The notes beneath the pieces are model-generated. The model was not told the origin of the DNA. It searched no databases and was given only the letters and a program-made list of their open reading frames with translations. Positions 1 to 5,947 of a DNA stretch of 24,998 nucleotides are shown here, piece after piece; the first letter of the stretch is position 1, and the number at the start of each line of letters is the position of its first letter. This stretch comes from Gordonibacter sp036659115 (GTDB lineage: Bacteria; Actinomycetota; Coriobacteriia; Coriobacteriales; Eggerthellaceae). Where the stretch lies: NCBI RefSeq assembly GCF_036659115.1, contig NZ_JAVXDF010000037.1; one strand, written 5' to 3'. Made by a program: the position numbers and the translations under genes.

Positions 1-2
1 CC

Positions 3-470
3 TTACGGGCGGTACGTCACCTTGGCGAGGGGACTTTCCCAGATACCCACTTCCTTCAACGAGATATGGGCTGGCAGGGTCTTCTCCAGCTCGTAGAAGA
101 CGACCCGGGACAGATGCTCGGCCGTAGGGCTGATAACATCGAACGGCGGCACATCGTTGATGCAGCGGTGGTCGAAGTTCTCAAGCACCGCATGCAAGTC
201 GCGCTTGATGTCCTTGAAATCGTAGAGCATGCCCACCTCGTCGAGGTGCTGGCCGATAACAACCACCTCGACATCCCAGGTATGGCCGTGCAGGTACTGG
301 CACGGGCCATCGTAGCCGGGCAGCGCATGGGCCGCGTCGAAGTGGTCCTGCACCAGCAGCTCGTAGTGGCCGCCGTGGCGCAGGTGAGAGCTGCCGGTGA
401 GCTTGCCGGGGCCGTCGTAGGGGACGTTCTTGCGCACCGTACGGTCGAGTATCTCGTCGTCTTGCTGCAT
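3..470 (-). CDS. queD: 6-carboxy-5,6,7,8-tetrahydropterin synthase (QueD/PTPS family)
   Basis: QueD-family enzymes convert 7,8-dihydroneopterin triphosphate to 6-carboxytetrahydropterin, the second step of queuosine/7-deazaguanine synthesis in the cytosol. The 155-residue product carries the family's zinc-binding histidines, H48 and the HGH pair H61/H63. It also has the QueD-type Cys-x3-His-Gly-His motif (C57-QYL-HGH), the DHR catalytic segment (D100, H101) and the C-terminal E144 of the IWES strand. The N-terminus is about 30 residues longer than in short family members, but an AGGAAAG ribosome site lies just before this ATG, so I keep it. It is the last gene seen of the minus-strand cluster that begins with rpe, 31 nt after the zinc-ribbon gene. 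QueC, QueE and QueF are not in the window. A general PTPS-like role is the alternative, but the CxxxHGH motif favours QueD. Confidence 0.9.
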   Translation of the reverse strand: MQQDDEILDRTVRKNVPYDGPGKLTGSSHLRHGGHYELLVQDHFDAAHALPGYDGPCQYLHGHTWDVEVVVIGQHLDEVGMLYDFKDIKRDLHAVLENFDHRCINDVPPFDVISPTAEHLSRVVFYELEKTLPAHISLKEVGIWESPLAKVTYRP

Positions 471-501
471 TTCTTCTTTCCTGTCCGTTCCGTATTGTCT
501 C

Positions 502-1221
502 TTATGCCACTACCAGCAGGCGCTTGCAGTGCGGGCAGGTGCCGAGTGGCGCCTGCGCTTGCAGGTCGATAAGGCGTCCTCCGTCGATGACGTTGCGGCA
601 CACGCCGCAACGTCCGTCCATCAAGCGTCCGACGGCCACACCGCCCGTGCGGGAAGCCGTCTGCTCGTAGGCCTGGCGCAGCTCATCGGGAAGAGCCGAC
701 TCCAGTGCGCTGCGCTCGGCAGACAAGCGCGCGATGCCCGTCTGCAGGGCGCCTCCCTCTTGCTGGAACGAGGCGATGGCCGCAGCTTCCTGCTTCTCGA
801 TTCCGTCAAGGGCGGAAGCCACCTGGCCCTGCACGCCTTCGATCTTCGACAGCTCTTCGCCGACCCGGCCTAATTCTTCCTCCAGCACGTTGCGGCGCTT
901 GGCGAAGCCGTTCAGTTCCTTGGTGTGCGCCTCGACGCTGCGGTAGTCGCCGCGTTGCTCGTCGATGGTCTGCTGCACATGGCGCTGCTTCTCGACCAAG
1001 CCGGCGTCCTCGTCCTCAAGCTTGGAGGCCTTAGCTTCGGCCGTCGCGCGCAGCTCGGCTACCTGGCTGCTCTTCTGTTCGATAGCGCGCTTCTTTTGCC
1101 GCGCCGTGAGAATGGTCGCACGTTGGGGCAGCGCCTCAAGCTCCTTCTTCCGTTTCAGGAGCTCGAGGTCGATCTGCTGCATCTGCAACAGCGTAGTCAT
1201 TTGTTCGATAGTTGCTCGCAT
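502..1221 (-). CDS. Coiled-coil C4-type zinc-ribbon protein (COG1579/DUF164 family)
   Basis: The 239-residue protein has a long N-terminal heptad-rich coiled coil (about residues 5-185). A C-terminal zinc ribbon follows, with two Cys pairs, C205/C208 (CGVC) and C229/C232 (CPHC). This is the layout of the COG1579 family (Chlamydia CT398-like), whose exact function is not settled; roles as a scaffold or nucleic-acid-binding protein have been proposed. The start is supported by an AAGGAAG ribosome site a few bases upstream. It lies 51 nt after the Nif3-like gene, a pairing seen in many bacteria, which suggests that the two proteins work together. No enzyme motif is visible. The family call is secure; the function is unknown. 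Confidence 0.85.
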   Translation of the reverse strand: MRATIEQMTTLLQMQQIDLELLKRKKELEALPQRATILTARQKKRAIEQKSSQVAELRATAEAKASKLEDEDAGLVEKQRHVQQTIDEQRGDYRSVEAHTKELNGFAKRRNVLEEELGRVGEELSKIEGVQGQVASALDGIEKQEAAAIASFQQEGGALQTGIARLSAERSALESALPDELRQAYEQTASRTGGVAVGRLMDGRCGVCRNVIDGGRLIDLQAQAPLGTCPHCKRLLVVA

Positions 1222-1272
1222 GTGCTTCCTTCTCTTCGTCTCTCTCGTGCGCCCCGCGCGCCAACCGGTCGG

Positions 1273-2169
1273 CTAGACGCGCGTCGTTTCCGGATACGAC
1301 CAGTTCTCTCCCTGGTCAAGGATTGCTATCAAGTCGCCGGGCACCCCCGCGCCCTCGACCGCCGCAGCCAGCACCGCCGCAAGCGGCAGCTCGCTGGTGT
1401 CGTGGCCCAATTCGACGACCGCCATGCCCGCCTGGGAAAGCGCTAAGGCCTCATGATACTTCATCTCGCCGCATACTAGGCAGTCCACTTGGTCGCGCAG
1501 GGCGATTTCCGCCTCGTCGCCCACCGCACCCGTACAGGTAACGATACGTTCGAGTTCACGGGAGAAGTCGCCCCACACACGCGGCTGACGCCCAAACACC
1601 GACGTACAGCGCGCAGCCAGCTGTCCCAGCGTCAACGAGCCGTCAGAGGCCTTGACCGTGCAGAGCTGCCCGTAGCCCTTGCGCTTCGTGGAGGCGATAG
1701 GCGACACCACGCTTTTGAACTGCAGGTTCAGCATACCCGGCAGCACACGCTGGGCATTCGTGCTCACGTCGAGCGCCGTGTGGTAGGAAAGCAGCGACAC
1801 CCCGCGGCTGATAGCCGCCCACACCAGCGCACCCGGATTCGCCGCCACCGACGAGGCAGGAGAGAACGACTCGGGTGCCTTCAGGTAGGCGGGATGATGC
1901 GTCACGAGCACGTTCGCCCCCCGATCGGCGGCATCTTCCACCGCCTGAACCGTCGCATCCAATGCCACGGCGACGCGCTTCACCATACGTGCAGGATCGC
2001 CTACGGTCATGCCCGTGCGATCCCACTCCTCCGCATCTGCGGCAGGGAACTCCTTCAGCAGCGCGCGTTCCAATCCGCCTACCGTGAGAGCGGGTATCGG
2101 TTTGGAGAGGGGGCCCGACGCCCGCTGAGCCAAGCCTGCCTGCTCTTTTTTCTTCTTCGGTCCAACCAT
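1273..2169 (-). CDS. Nif3-like dinuclear metal centre protein (DUF34, YbgI/YqfO family)
   Basis: Nif3/DUF34 proteins form toroidal hexamers with a two-metal site in each subunit. They are often mis-named GTP cyclohydrolase 1 type 2, and their true substrate is unresolved; a role in metal insertion or metabolite repair is suspected. The metal ligands are visible: the THHPAY motif (H91, H92), SYHTALD (H130, D134) and the C-terminal GHDTSE (H256, E260). A lysine-rich head (residues 2-8) precedes the domain. I chose the ATG at 2169, which has GAGG 9 nt upstream; the in-frame TTG at 2178 sits on that Shine-Dalgarno. The product is 298 residues. It is embedded in the rpe-to-queD cluster, directly upstream of the zinc-ribbon gene. 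Confidence 0.9.
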   Translation of the reverse strand: MVGPKKKKEQAGLAQRASGPLSKPIPALTVGGLERALLKEFPAADAEEWDRTGMTVGDPARMVKRVAVALDATVQAVEDAADRGANVLVTHHPAYLKAPESFSPASSVAANPGALVWAAISRGVSLLSYHTALDVSTNAQRVLPGMLNLQFKSVVSPIASTKRKGYGQLCTVKASDGSLTLGQLAARCTSVFGRQPRVWGDFSRELERIVTCTGAVGDEAEIALRDQVDCLVCGEMKYHEALALSQAGMAVVELGHDTSELPLAAVLAAAVEGAGVPGDLIAILDQGENWSYPETTRV

Positions 2170-2209
2170 GTCGATCAACCTCTTTCCTTCTTTCGGAGGG
2201 CTTGTTCGT

Positions 2210-3025
2210 CTATGGTTCGATAGTAATGGTGCGACGGTCGCCGTCGGCTGTCGGCACCGTTACCATTCGATAACCGGCTTGCGCCATAAGGCGGTACCCT
2301 GCCCGTATGTCGCGTGCCACCTGGTCGGGATGGTGCGCATCGGTGCCAACCGTACAGGGCACGCCAGCGCGGCAGAACTCCGCAAGCAGCGCCGGTGCGG
2401 GGAACATCTCCTTGCAAGCGTACGTGAGCCCCGACGTGTTCACCTCCACCATGCGCCCAGCCGCGGCACAGGCCTCGGCAGCCCGCTCGTAGAGGGGCTG
2501 CACGTCAAAGGTGGGATAATAGTTGAACTTCTTTGCCAGGTCGGGATGCGACATGATGGTGAAAGGGCGATCGGATGACACCGCGTCGCACCAAAGATCG
2601 AAGTAGCGGCTCCATATGGAATCGGGAGCGCCGGGCTCCTCCCAGCGGTCGCGCTGCGCCGGGTCGTCGAAGGGCCACAAGTCCACAAAGTGCACCGACC
2701 CCAGTATCACCGAAAAGGGCGCCAGGTCGGCCTCGGTGATGACGCGATCTTCGCAGTCTCCCAGCCAATCCAGCTCACAACCCGTGAGTATCTCCAGGTT
2801 CGGGTGCTTCGCGCGCGCCTCGTCCAGGGCGCAGAAGTACTCGTCCAGCTTGTCGGCGGACATGGACAGGTAGGCCCTTGGGTCCACGGCCAGCGTCAGC
2901 GGGTAGTGCTCGGTCACGGCGATGGTGGTGATGCCAGCCGCCTCGGCGGCGCTCACCATATCCTCGACCGTACCCTCCGCATGCCCGCAGAGCAGGGTAT
3001 GCGTATGCGTGGTGATCAGTTCCAT
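2210..3025 (-). CDS. PHP-family histidinol-phosphatase (HisJ/HisK type)
   Basis: This is a 271-residue PHP-domain phosphoesterase, the Gram-positive type of histidinol-phosphate phosphatase that makes histidinol in histidine synthesis. The trinuclear metal site can be traced in order: H7 and H9 (THTHT), H15 (CGH), H40 (TEHY), E84 (CELDW), H112 (SVHF), H160 (SHPD), and D229/H231 near the C-terminus (GTDAHH). A GGAG ribosome site lies 7 nt before the ATG. The gene starts 3 nt after the cysteine desulfurase stop, so the two are almost certainly translated from one mRNA. No other his genes are in view, so the substrate is assigned by family only; another small phosphate ester remains possible. 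Confidence 0.85.
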   Translation of the reverse strand: MELITTHTHTLLCGHAEGTVEDMVSAAEAAGITTIAVTEHYPLTLAVDPRAYLSMSADKLDEYFCALDEARAKHPNLEILTGCELDWLGDCEDRVITEADLAPFSVILGSVHFVDLWPFDDPAQRDRWEEPGAPDSIWSRYFDLWCDAVSSDRPFTIMSHPDLAKKFNYYPTFDVQPLYERAAEACAAAGRMVEVNTSGLTYACKEMFPAPALLAEFCRAGVPCTVGTDAHHPDQVARDIRAGYRLMAQAGYRMVTVPTADGDRRTITIEP

Positions 3026-3028
3026 GCG

Positions 3029-4237
3029 TCAGCTCCAATCAAGCGCCGAGGCGAGGGCGACGGCGACGGCATCGATATCGGCCTCGGTGGTGTAACGGCC
3101 CATCGAGATGCGCAGTGCACCCTGAGCTCGGTCGTTGCCTATGCCTAAGGCGCGCAGCACATGGCTTGGGTCAAGCGAATGAGACGAGCAGGCCGAGCCA
3201 CCCGACACGCCGAAGCCCTTCATGTCCAACCGCAGGATGAGCGTCTCGCTTTCCATACCAGCGACCAGCACGTGCACGATATTCGGCAGGAAGTCGACGC
3301 TCCCCTCTTCCACATCCACCGTAGCCTCGATACCGTCCATCGAGGAAAGCCTTGCATACAGCTTGTCGCGCAGAAGCCGCAGGCGCGCGGTCTCGCCCTC
3401 TTGGTTGACGACGGCGGCATGAAGCGCCGCTGCGAAGCCTGCGATACCAGCGACGTTCTGCGTGCCACTGCGCCGCCCCGCCTCTTGTCCCCCGCCCAGC
3501 ATATACGGCGAGAACGGCGTGCGCGCCTTCAGGTACAGCAGGCCAACCCCCTTGGGGCCGCCCACTTTATGGGCTGAGAGCGATGCGGCATCCACGCCGA
3601 GCCTCCCCAGATCGAGAGGAGCCTTGCCCAGCAGCTGCACGGCATCGGTATGAAAGAGCGCGCCCGCCTCGTGCGCGATCCCGGCAAGTTCGGCAACGGG
3701 CTGGATGCTTCCCACTTCGCTGTTGGCGGCCTGCACAGACACAAGCACCGTGTCCGCGTCTATCGCCGCGGCAAGAGAGCGCGCGTCGACGAAGCCCTGA
3801 CGATCCGGCGCGAGGCGCGTCACGCGGAACCCCTGCGCCTCGAGACGCTTGGCAGGAGCCAGCACGGCGTCGTGTTCAACGGCAGTAGTGATGACATGGG
3901 GAACGAACGTGCCCGACCCGCGTTGGCGACGCTCGCTGGCAGCCGCGGAAGCGATGCCGAACAGCGCTGCATCGTCGGCTTCGGTTGCGCCGGACGTGAA
4001 CACGATCTCGTCGGGTCGCGAGGCGCCCAGGTCGCGCATGATGCTGCGCCGCGCGTCCTCCATCGCCGCAAAGGCAGCGCGGCCTGGTGCATGCAACGAG
4101 TTCGCATTGCCGCCCACGCCCAGGTTAGCCAGGCCGGGCATCAGGTAGGGCGCCATGGCCTCAGCCGCTTCCGCACCGAGAGGTGCGGTGGCCGCCCAGT
4201 CGAGGTAGACGTAGGTATCCGCTACGACAGCAGGCAT
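3029..4237 (-). CDS. Cysteine desulfurase (NifS/IscS-like, class V aminotransferase fold)
   Basis: This PLP enzyme takes sulfur from L-cysteine for Fe-S cluster or tRNA thiolation pathways. The 402-residue product starts MPAVVADTYVYLDWAATAP. The PLP-binding lysine is K224 in SAHKVGGPKG, with H122, H196 and D198 in the usual cofactor positions. The active-site cysteine is C350 in SGGSACSSHSLDP, on the mobile loop typical of NifS/IscS. The reading frame is open to 4354, but the extra N-terminus is arginine-rich and matches nothing; the ATG at 4237 has a near-perfect AAGGAGGTG site. This start overlaps the end of rpe by 16 nt, implying coupled translation. No IscU/SufU scaffold gene is nearby, so the sulfur acceptor is unknown. 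Confidence 0.92.
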   Translation of the reverse strand: MPAVVADTYVYLDWAATAPLGAEAAEAMAPYLMPGLANLGVGGNANSLHAPGRAAFAAMEDARRSIMRDLGASRPDEIVFTSGATEADDAALFGIASAAASERRQRGSGTFVPHVITTAVEHDAVLAPAKRLEAQGFRVTRLAPDRQGFVDARSLAAAIDADTVLVSVQAANSEVGSIQPVAELAGIAHEAGALFHTDAVQLLGKAPLDLGRLGVDAASLSAHKVGGPKGVGLLYLKARTPFSPYMLGGGQEAGRRSGTQNVAGIAGFAAALHAAVVNQEGETARLRLLRDKLYARLSSMDGIEATVDVEEGSVDFLPNIVHVLVAGMESETLILRLDMKGFGVSGGSACSSHSLDPSHVLRALGIGNDRAQGALRISMGRYTTEADIDAVAVALASALDWS

Positions 4238-4950
4238 GCCGACGACACCTCCTTGTGCGCCGCAAGCGCAGCCAGGCGCGCCTCGTCGGCAACGGCAGCG
4301 ATGTCGGCAAGGGCACGTGCCGGGTCGTCGGCGGCGTACACGGCATTGCCGCACACGAGCACGTCGGCTCCGGCCGCAGCTACCCGGGCTGCCGTTGACA
4401 GGCTGATGCCGCCGTCTACTTGGACAAGCGGCGCTGCGCCCACCGCACGCGCCATCTCTACCACGCGGGCAACCTTGTCTTCAGTTCCTTCGATATAACT
4501 CTGGCCGGAGAAGCCGGGCTCCACGCTCATAACCAGCACCATATCAAGATCGACGATGACCGGTGCCAGCACGCCGGTCGGCGTATGCGGCTTACAGGCG
4601 ACGGCCGCCAGCGCCCCGGCAGCATGGATAGCCGCAACAGCGCGCGCAAGCCCCTCGGCATCCAGCGCCTCGGCGTGCACGGTGACGAGGTCGGCCCCCG
4701 CATCCAGAAACCATGGCAGCTGCTCCAGCGGATTGGATATCATAAGGTGCACATCGAGCGGCAACGAGGTCGCACGCTTCAACTGCTTGACCACGGGCAC
4801 CCCCATGGTAAGGTTCGGCACGAAGTGCCCGTCCATGACATCGACATGCACGAAGCCGGCACCGGCCTCCTCGATCAGGGCCACATCGCGCCCCAACTGC
4901 ATGAAGTCTGCCGACAGCAGGGACGGCGCTATCCTCACCGGTTCGAACAT
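4222..4950 (-). CDS. rpe: Ribulose-phosphate 3-epimerase
   Basis: Rpe interconverts ribulose 5-phosphate and xylulose 5-phosphate in the pentose phosphate pathway. The 242-residue TIM barrel shows the expected metal and catalytic residues: H35 and D37 in HVDVMDGHFVPN, H68 in DVHLM and D179 in QVDGGIS. The SVEPGFSGQ loop that closes over the substrate is at 142-150. The frame extends upstream to a GTG at 4968, but the ATG at 4950 has AAAGGAG at ideal spacing, and the GTG overlaps that Shine-Dalgarno, so I use 4950. It is the first gene of the minus-strand cluster and overlaps the cysteine desulfurase gene. Confidence 0.94.
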   Translation of the reverse strand: MFEPVRIAPSLLSADFMQLGRDVALIEEAGAGFVHVDVMDGHFVPNLTMGVPVVKQLKRATSLPLDVHLMISNPLEQLPWFLDAGADLVTVHAEALDAEGLARAVAAIHAAGALAAVACKPHTPTGVLAPVIVDLDMVLVMSVEPGFSGQSYIEGTEDKVARVVEMARAVGAAPLVQVDGGISLSTAARVAAAGADVLVCGNAVYAADDPARALADIAAVADEARLAALAAHKEVSSACLLS

Positions 4951-4984
4951 ACTTGGCTCCTTTGTCACGCATGCATTTCAATCT

Positions 4985-4990
4985 ATTCTA
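4985..4990 (-). promoter_or_regulatory. Candidate -10 box of the rpe operon
   Basis: Read on the minus strand, GCGCTAGAATAG contains TAGAAT, one mismatch from TATAAT. It would start transcription near 4978, leaving a 5' leader of about 28 nt before rpe. No good -35 hexamer is seen at 16-18 nt. The same GCTAGAATAG string occurs ahead of tyrA at 17904-17909, which supports its being a housekeeping promoter element. Confidence 0.5.
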
Positions 4991-5044
4991 GCGCATGGCC
5001 CGGCACCTTCCTGCGCCAAGTGCGGCGGGCGGGCGAAATCAACA

Positions 5045-5103
5045 TGCGTCCCGAAGCGCCCTTTCCTACCGAGTCTCGGCGGGAAAGGGCGCTTCGGGAC
5101 GCA
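5045..5103. repeat. Perfect 22-bp inverted repeat (long hairpin) between rpe and ogt
   Basis: The arms at 5045-5066 and 5082-5103 are exact reverse complements over 22 bp (core GTCCCGAAGCGCCC). They are separated by a 15-nt loop that contains a further small CCGA/TCGG stem at 5069-5079. There is no T-tract on either side, so it is not an ordinary intrinsic terminator. It lies upstream of both divergent genes, about 94 nt from the rpe start and 200 nt from ogt. Possible roles are a dispersed palindromic repeat, a protein-binding site or the remnant of a small mobile repeat. Confidence 0.8.
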
Positions 5104-5199
5104 CACCGCATTCGCCAGGAACCGGTACCGAGTAAGTCACCGCAGTGCTCCCTGCGCGGGTCCCCGAAGCCGGCGGCCCGCGCAGGCGGGCGAACACCC

Positions 5200-5251
5200 G
5201 GCAAACAGGGGGCAAACAGGATGTGGAAACGATAAAGGCACGGCAAACGGG
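5200..5251 (+). repeat. Three phased copies of GGCAAACRGG upstream of ogt
   Basis: GGCAAACAGG occurs at 5200-5209 and 5211-5220, and GGCAAACGGG at 5242-5251. The start-to-start distances are 11 and 31 nt, about one and three helical turns. The third copy covers the position where a -35 box would lie relative to the TATAAT at 5265. This is the layout of an activator or repressor site array, but no cognate regulator can be named from the sequence. Confidence 0.5.
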
Positions 5252-5264
5252 ACAGGACCGACTT

Positions 5265-5270
5265 TATAAT
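5265..5270 (+). promoter_or_regulatory. Candidate -10 box (TATAAT) for ogt
   Basis: A perfect TATAAT lies 32 nt before the ogt start codon. The -35 region is poor (GGCAAA at 5242-5247, part of the third GGCAAACRGG repeat), which would fit a promoter that depends on an activator. Confidence 0.6.
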
Positions 5271-5302
5271 GAACACGTACCCGATGGAAAAGAAGGTGCG
5301 CC

Positions 5303-5788
5303 ATGGTCTTCGCCTCGCCAACGTATTTCACCTACCCTATGCCGCTCGGCCGCCTGACTATCGGCTCCGATGGGCAGGCCCTGTGCGCCATTGCCTTCGG
5401 AGAGGCGCAGCTGCCCGGCGAGAAGCGGGCCACCGAGTTGACGAATCGGGCTGCCAACCAGCTGCAGGAGTACTTCGCAGGGAAACGCCGCTCCTTCGAC
5501 CTGCCGCTTGCACCAGCCGGCACCGATTTCCAAAAACGCGTGTGGAGAGCGCTCGAAGAGATACCGTACGGCCAAACGCGCTCGTACAGCGACATAGCCC
5601 ACGCCATCGGCAACCCGAAGGCCTGCCGCGCCGTCGGCGGCGCGAACAACAAGAACCCCTTGCCTATCGTGGTGCCCTGCCATCGCGTCATCGGCGCGAA
5701 CGGCACCTTGGTAGGCTACGGAGGCGGCACGAAGATCAAGACGTACCTGCTCAACCTGGAACGGCACGCCATCGAATCCGACGGCTAG
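5303..5788 (+). CDS. ogt: Methylated-DNA--[protein]-cysteine S-methyltransferase
   Basis: This suicide DNA-repair protein transfers an alkyl group from O6-methylguanine (and O4-methylthymine) to its own cysteine. The 161-residue product has a variable N-terminal domain (1-70) and the conserved C-terminal DNA-binding domain. That domain contains the winged-helix segment YGQTRSYSDIA (89-99), the Asn hinge GANNKNP and the active-site PCHRVI motif with acceptor C126. The substrate loop GYGGGTKIK follows at 138-146. An AGAAGG ribosome site lies 8 nt before the ATG. It stands alone in its own unit, divergent from rpe, with a TATAAT box and phased repeats upstream. No Ada-type regulatory domain is present. 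Confidence 0.93.
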   Translation: MVFASPTYFTYPMPLGRLTIGSDGQALCAIAFGEAQLPGEKRATELTNRAANQLQEYFAGKRRSFDLPLAPAGTDFQKRVWRALEEIPYGQTRSYSDIAHAIGNPKACRAVGGANNKNPLPIVVPCHRVIGANGTLVGYGGGTKIKTYLLNLERHAIESDG

Positions 5789-5817
5789 ATCGCAGCCGGC
5801 CTCCTTGCGCCGCCACC

Positions 5818-5833
5818 GGATCGTCGGCGATCC
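5818..5833 (+). terminator. Weak hairpin after ogt
   Basis: GGATCG-TCGG-CGATCC forms a 6-bp stem with a 4-nt loop 30 nt past the ogt stop. No T-tract follows, so termination is uncertain. Confidence 0.3.
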
Positions 5834-5871
5834 CGTCGTCGCTCCACGAGTTGAAGACATCCGCTCTCATC

Positions 5872-5903
5872 CCCGATGTTATCGCTTATAATCGGGAACA
5901 TCC
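5872..5903 (+). promoter_or_regulatory. TATAAT box inside overlapping dyads, promoter of the VanZ-RDD-NnrE gene
   Basis: A perfect TATAAT is at 5887-5892, about 55 nt before the GTG start. Two overlapping dyads frame it: CCCGAT (5872-5877) with ATCGGG (5891-5896), and GATGTT (5875-5880) with AACATC (5898-5903). The -35 region has no good match. A repressor covering the -10 box is a reasonable inference but is not demonstrated. Confidence 0.5.
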
Positions 5904-5947
5904 AAGCAGCTGCCCTGTAAGGAAAAACGAGAGAGGAACTTTGCGTC

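Noticed and set aside
4238..4354. N-terminal extension of the cysteine desulfurase to 4354
   Set aside because: The extension is an Arg/Cys-rich reading of rpe sequence; the ATG at 4237 has an excellent ribosome site.
5148..5192. GC-rich inverted segments in 5148-5192 as a terminator
   Set aside because: Only short imperfect pairings and no T-tract.
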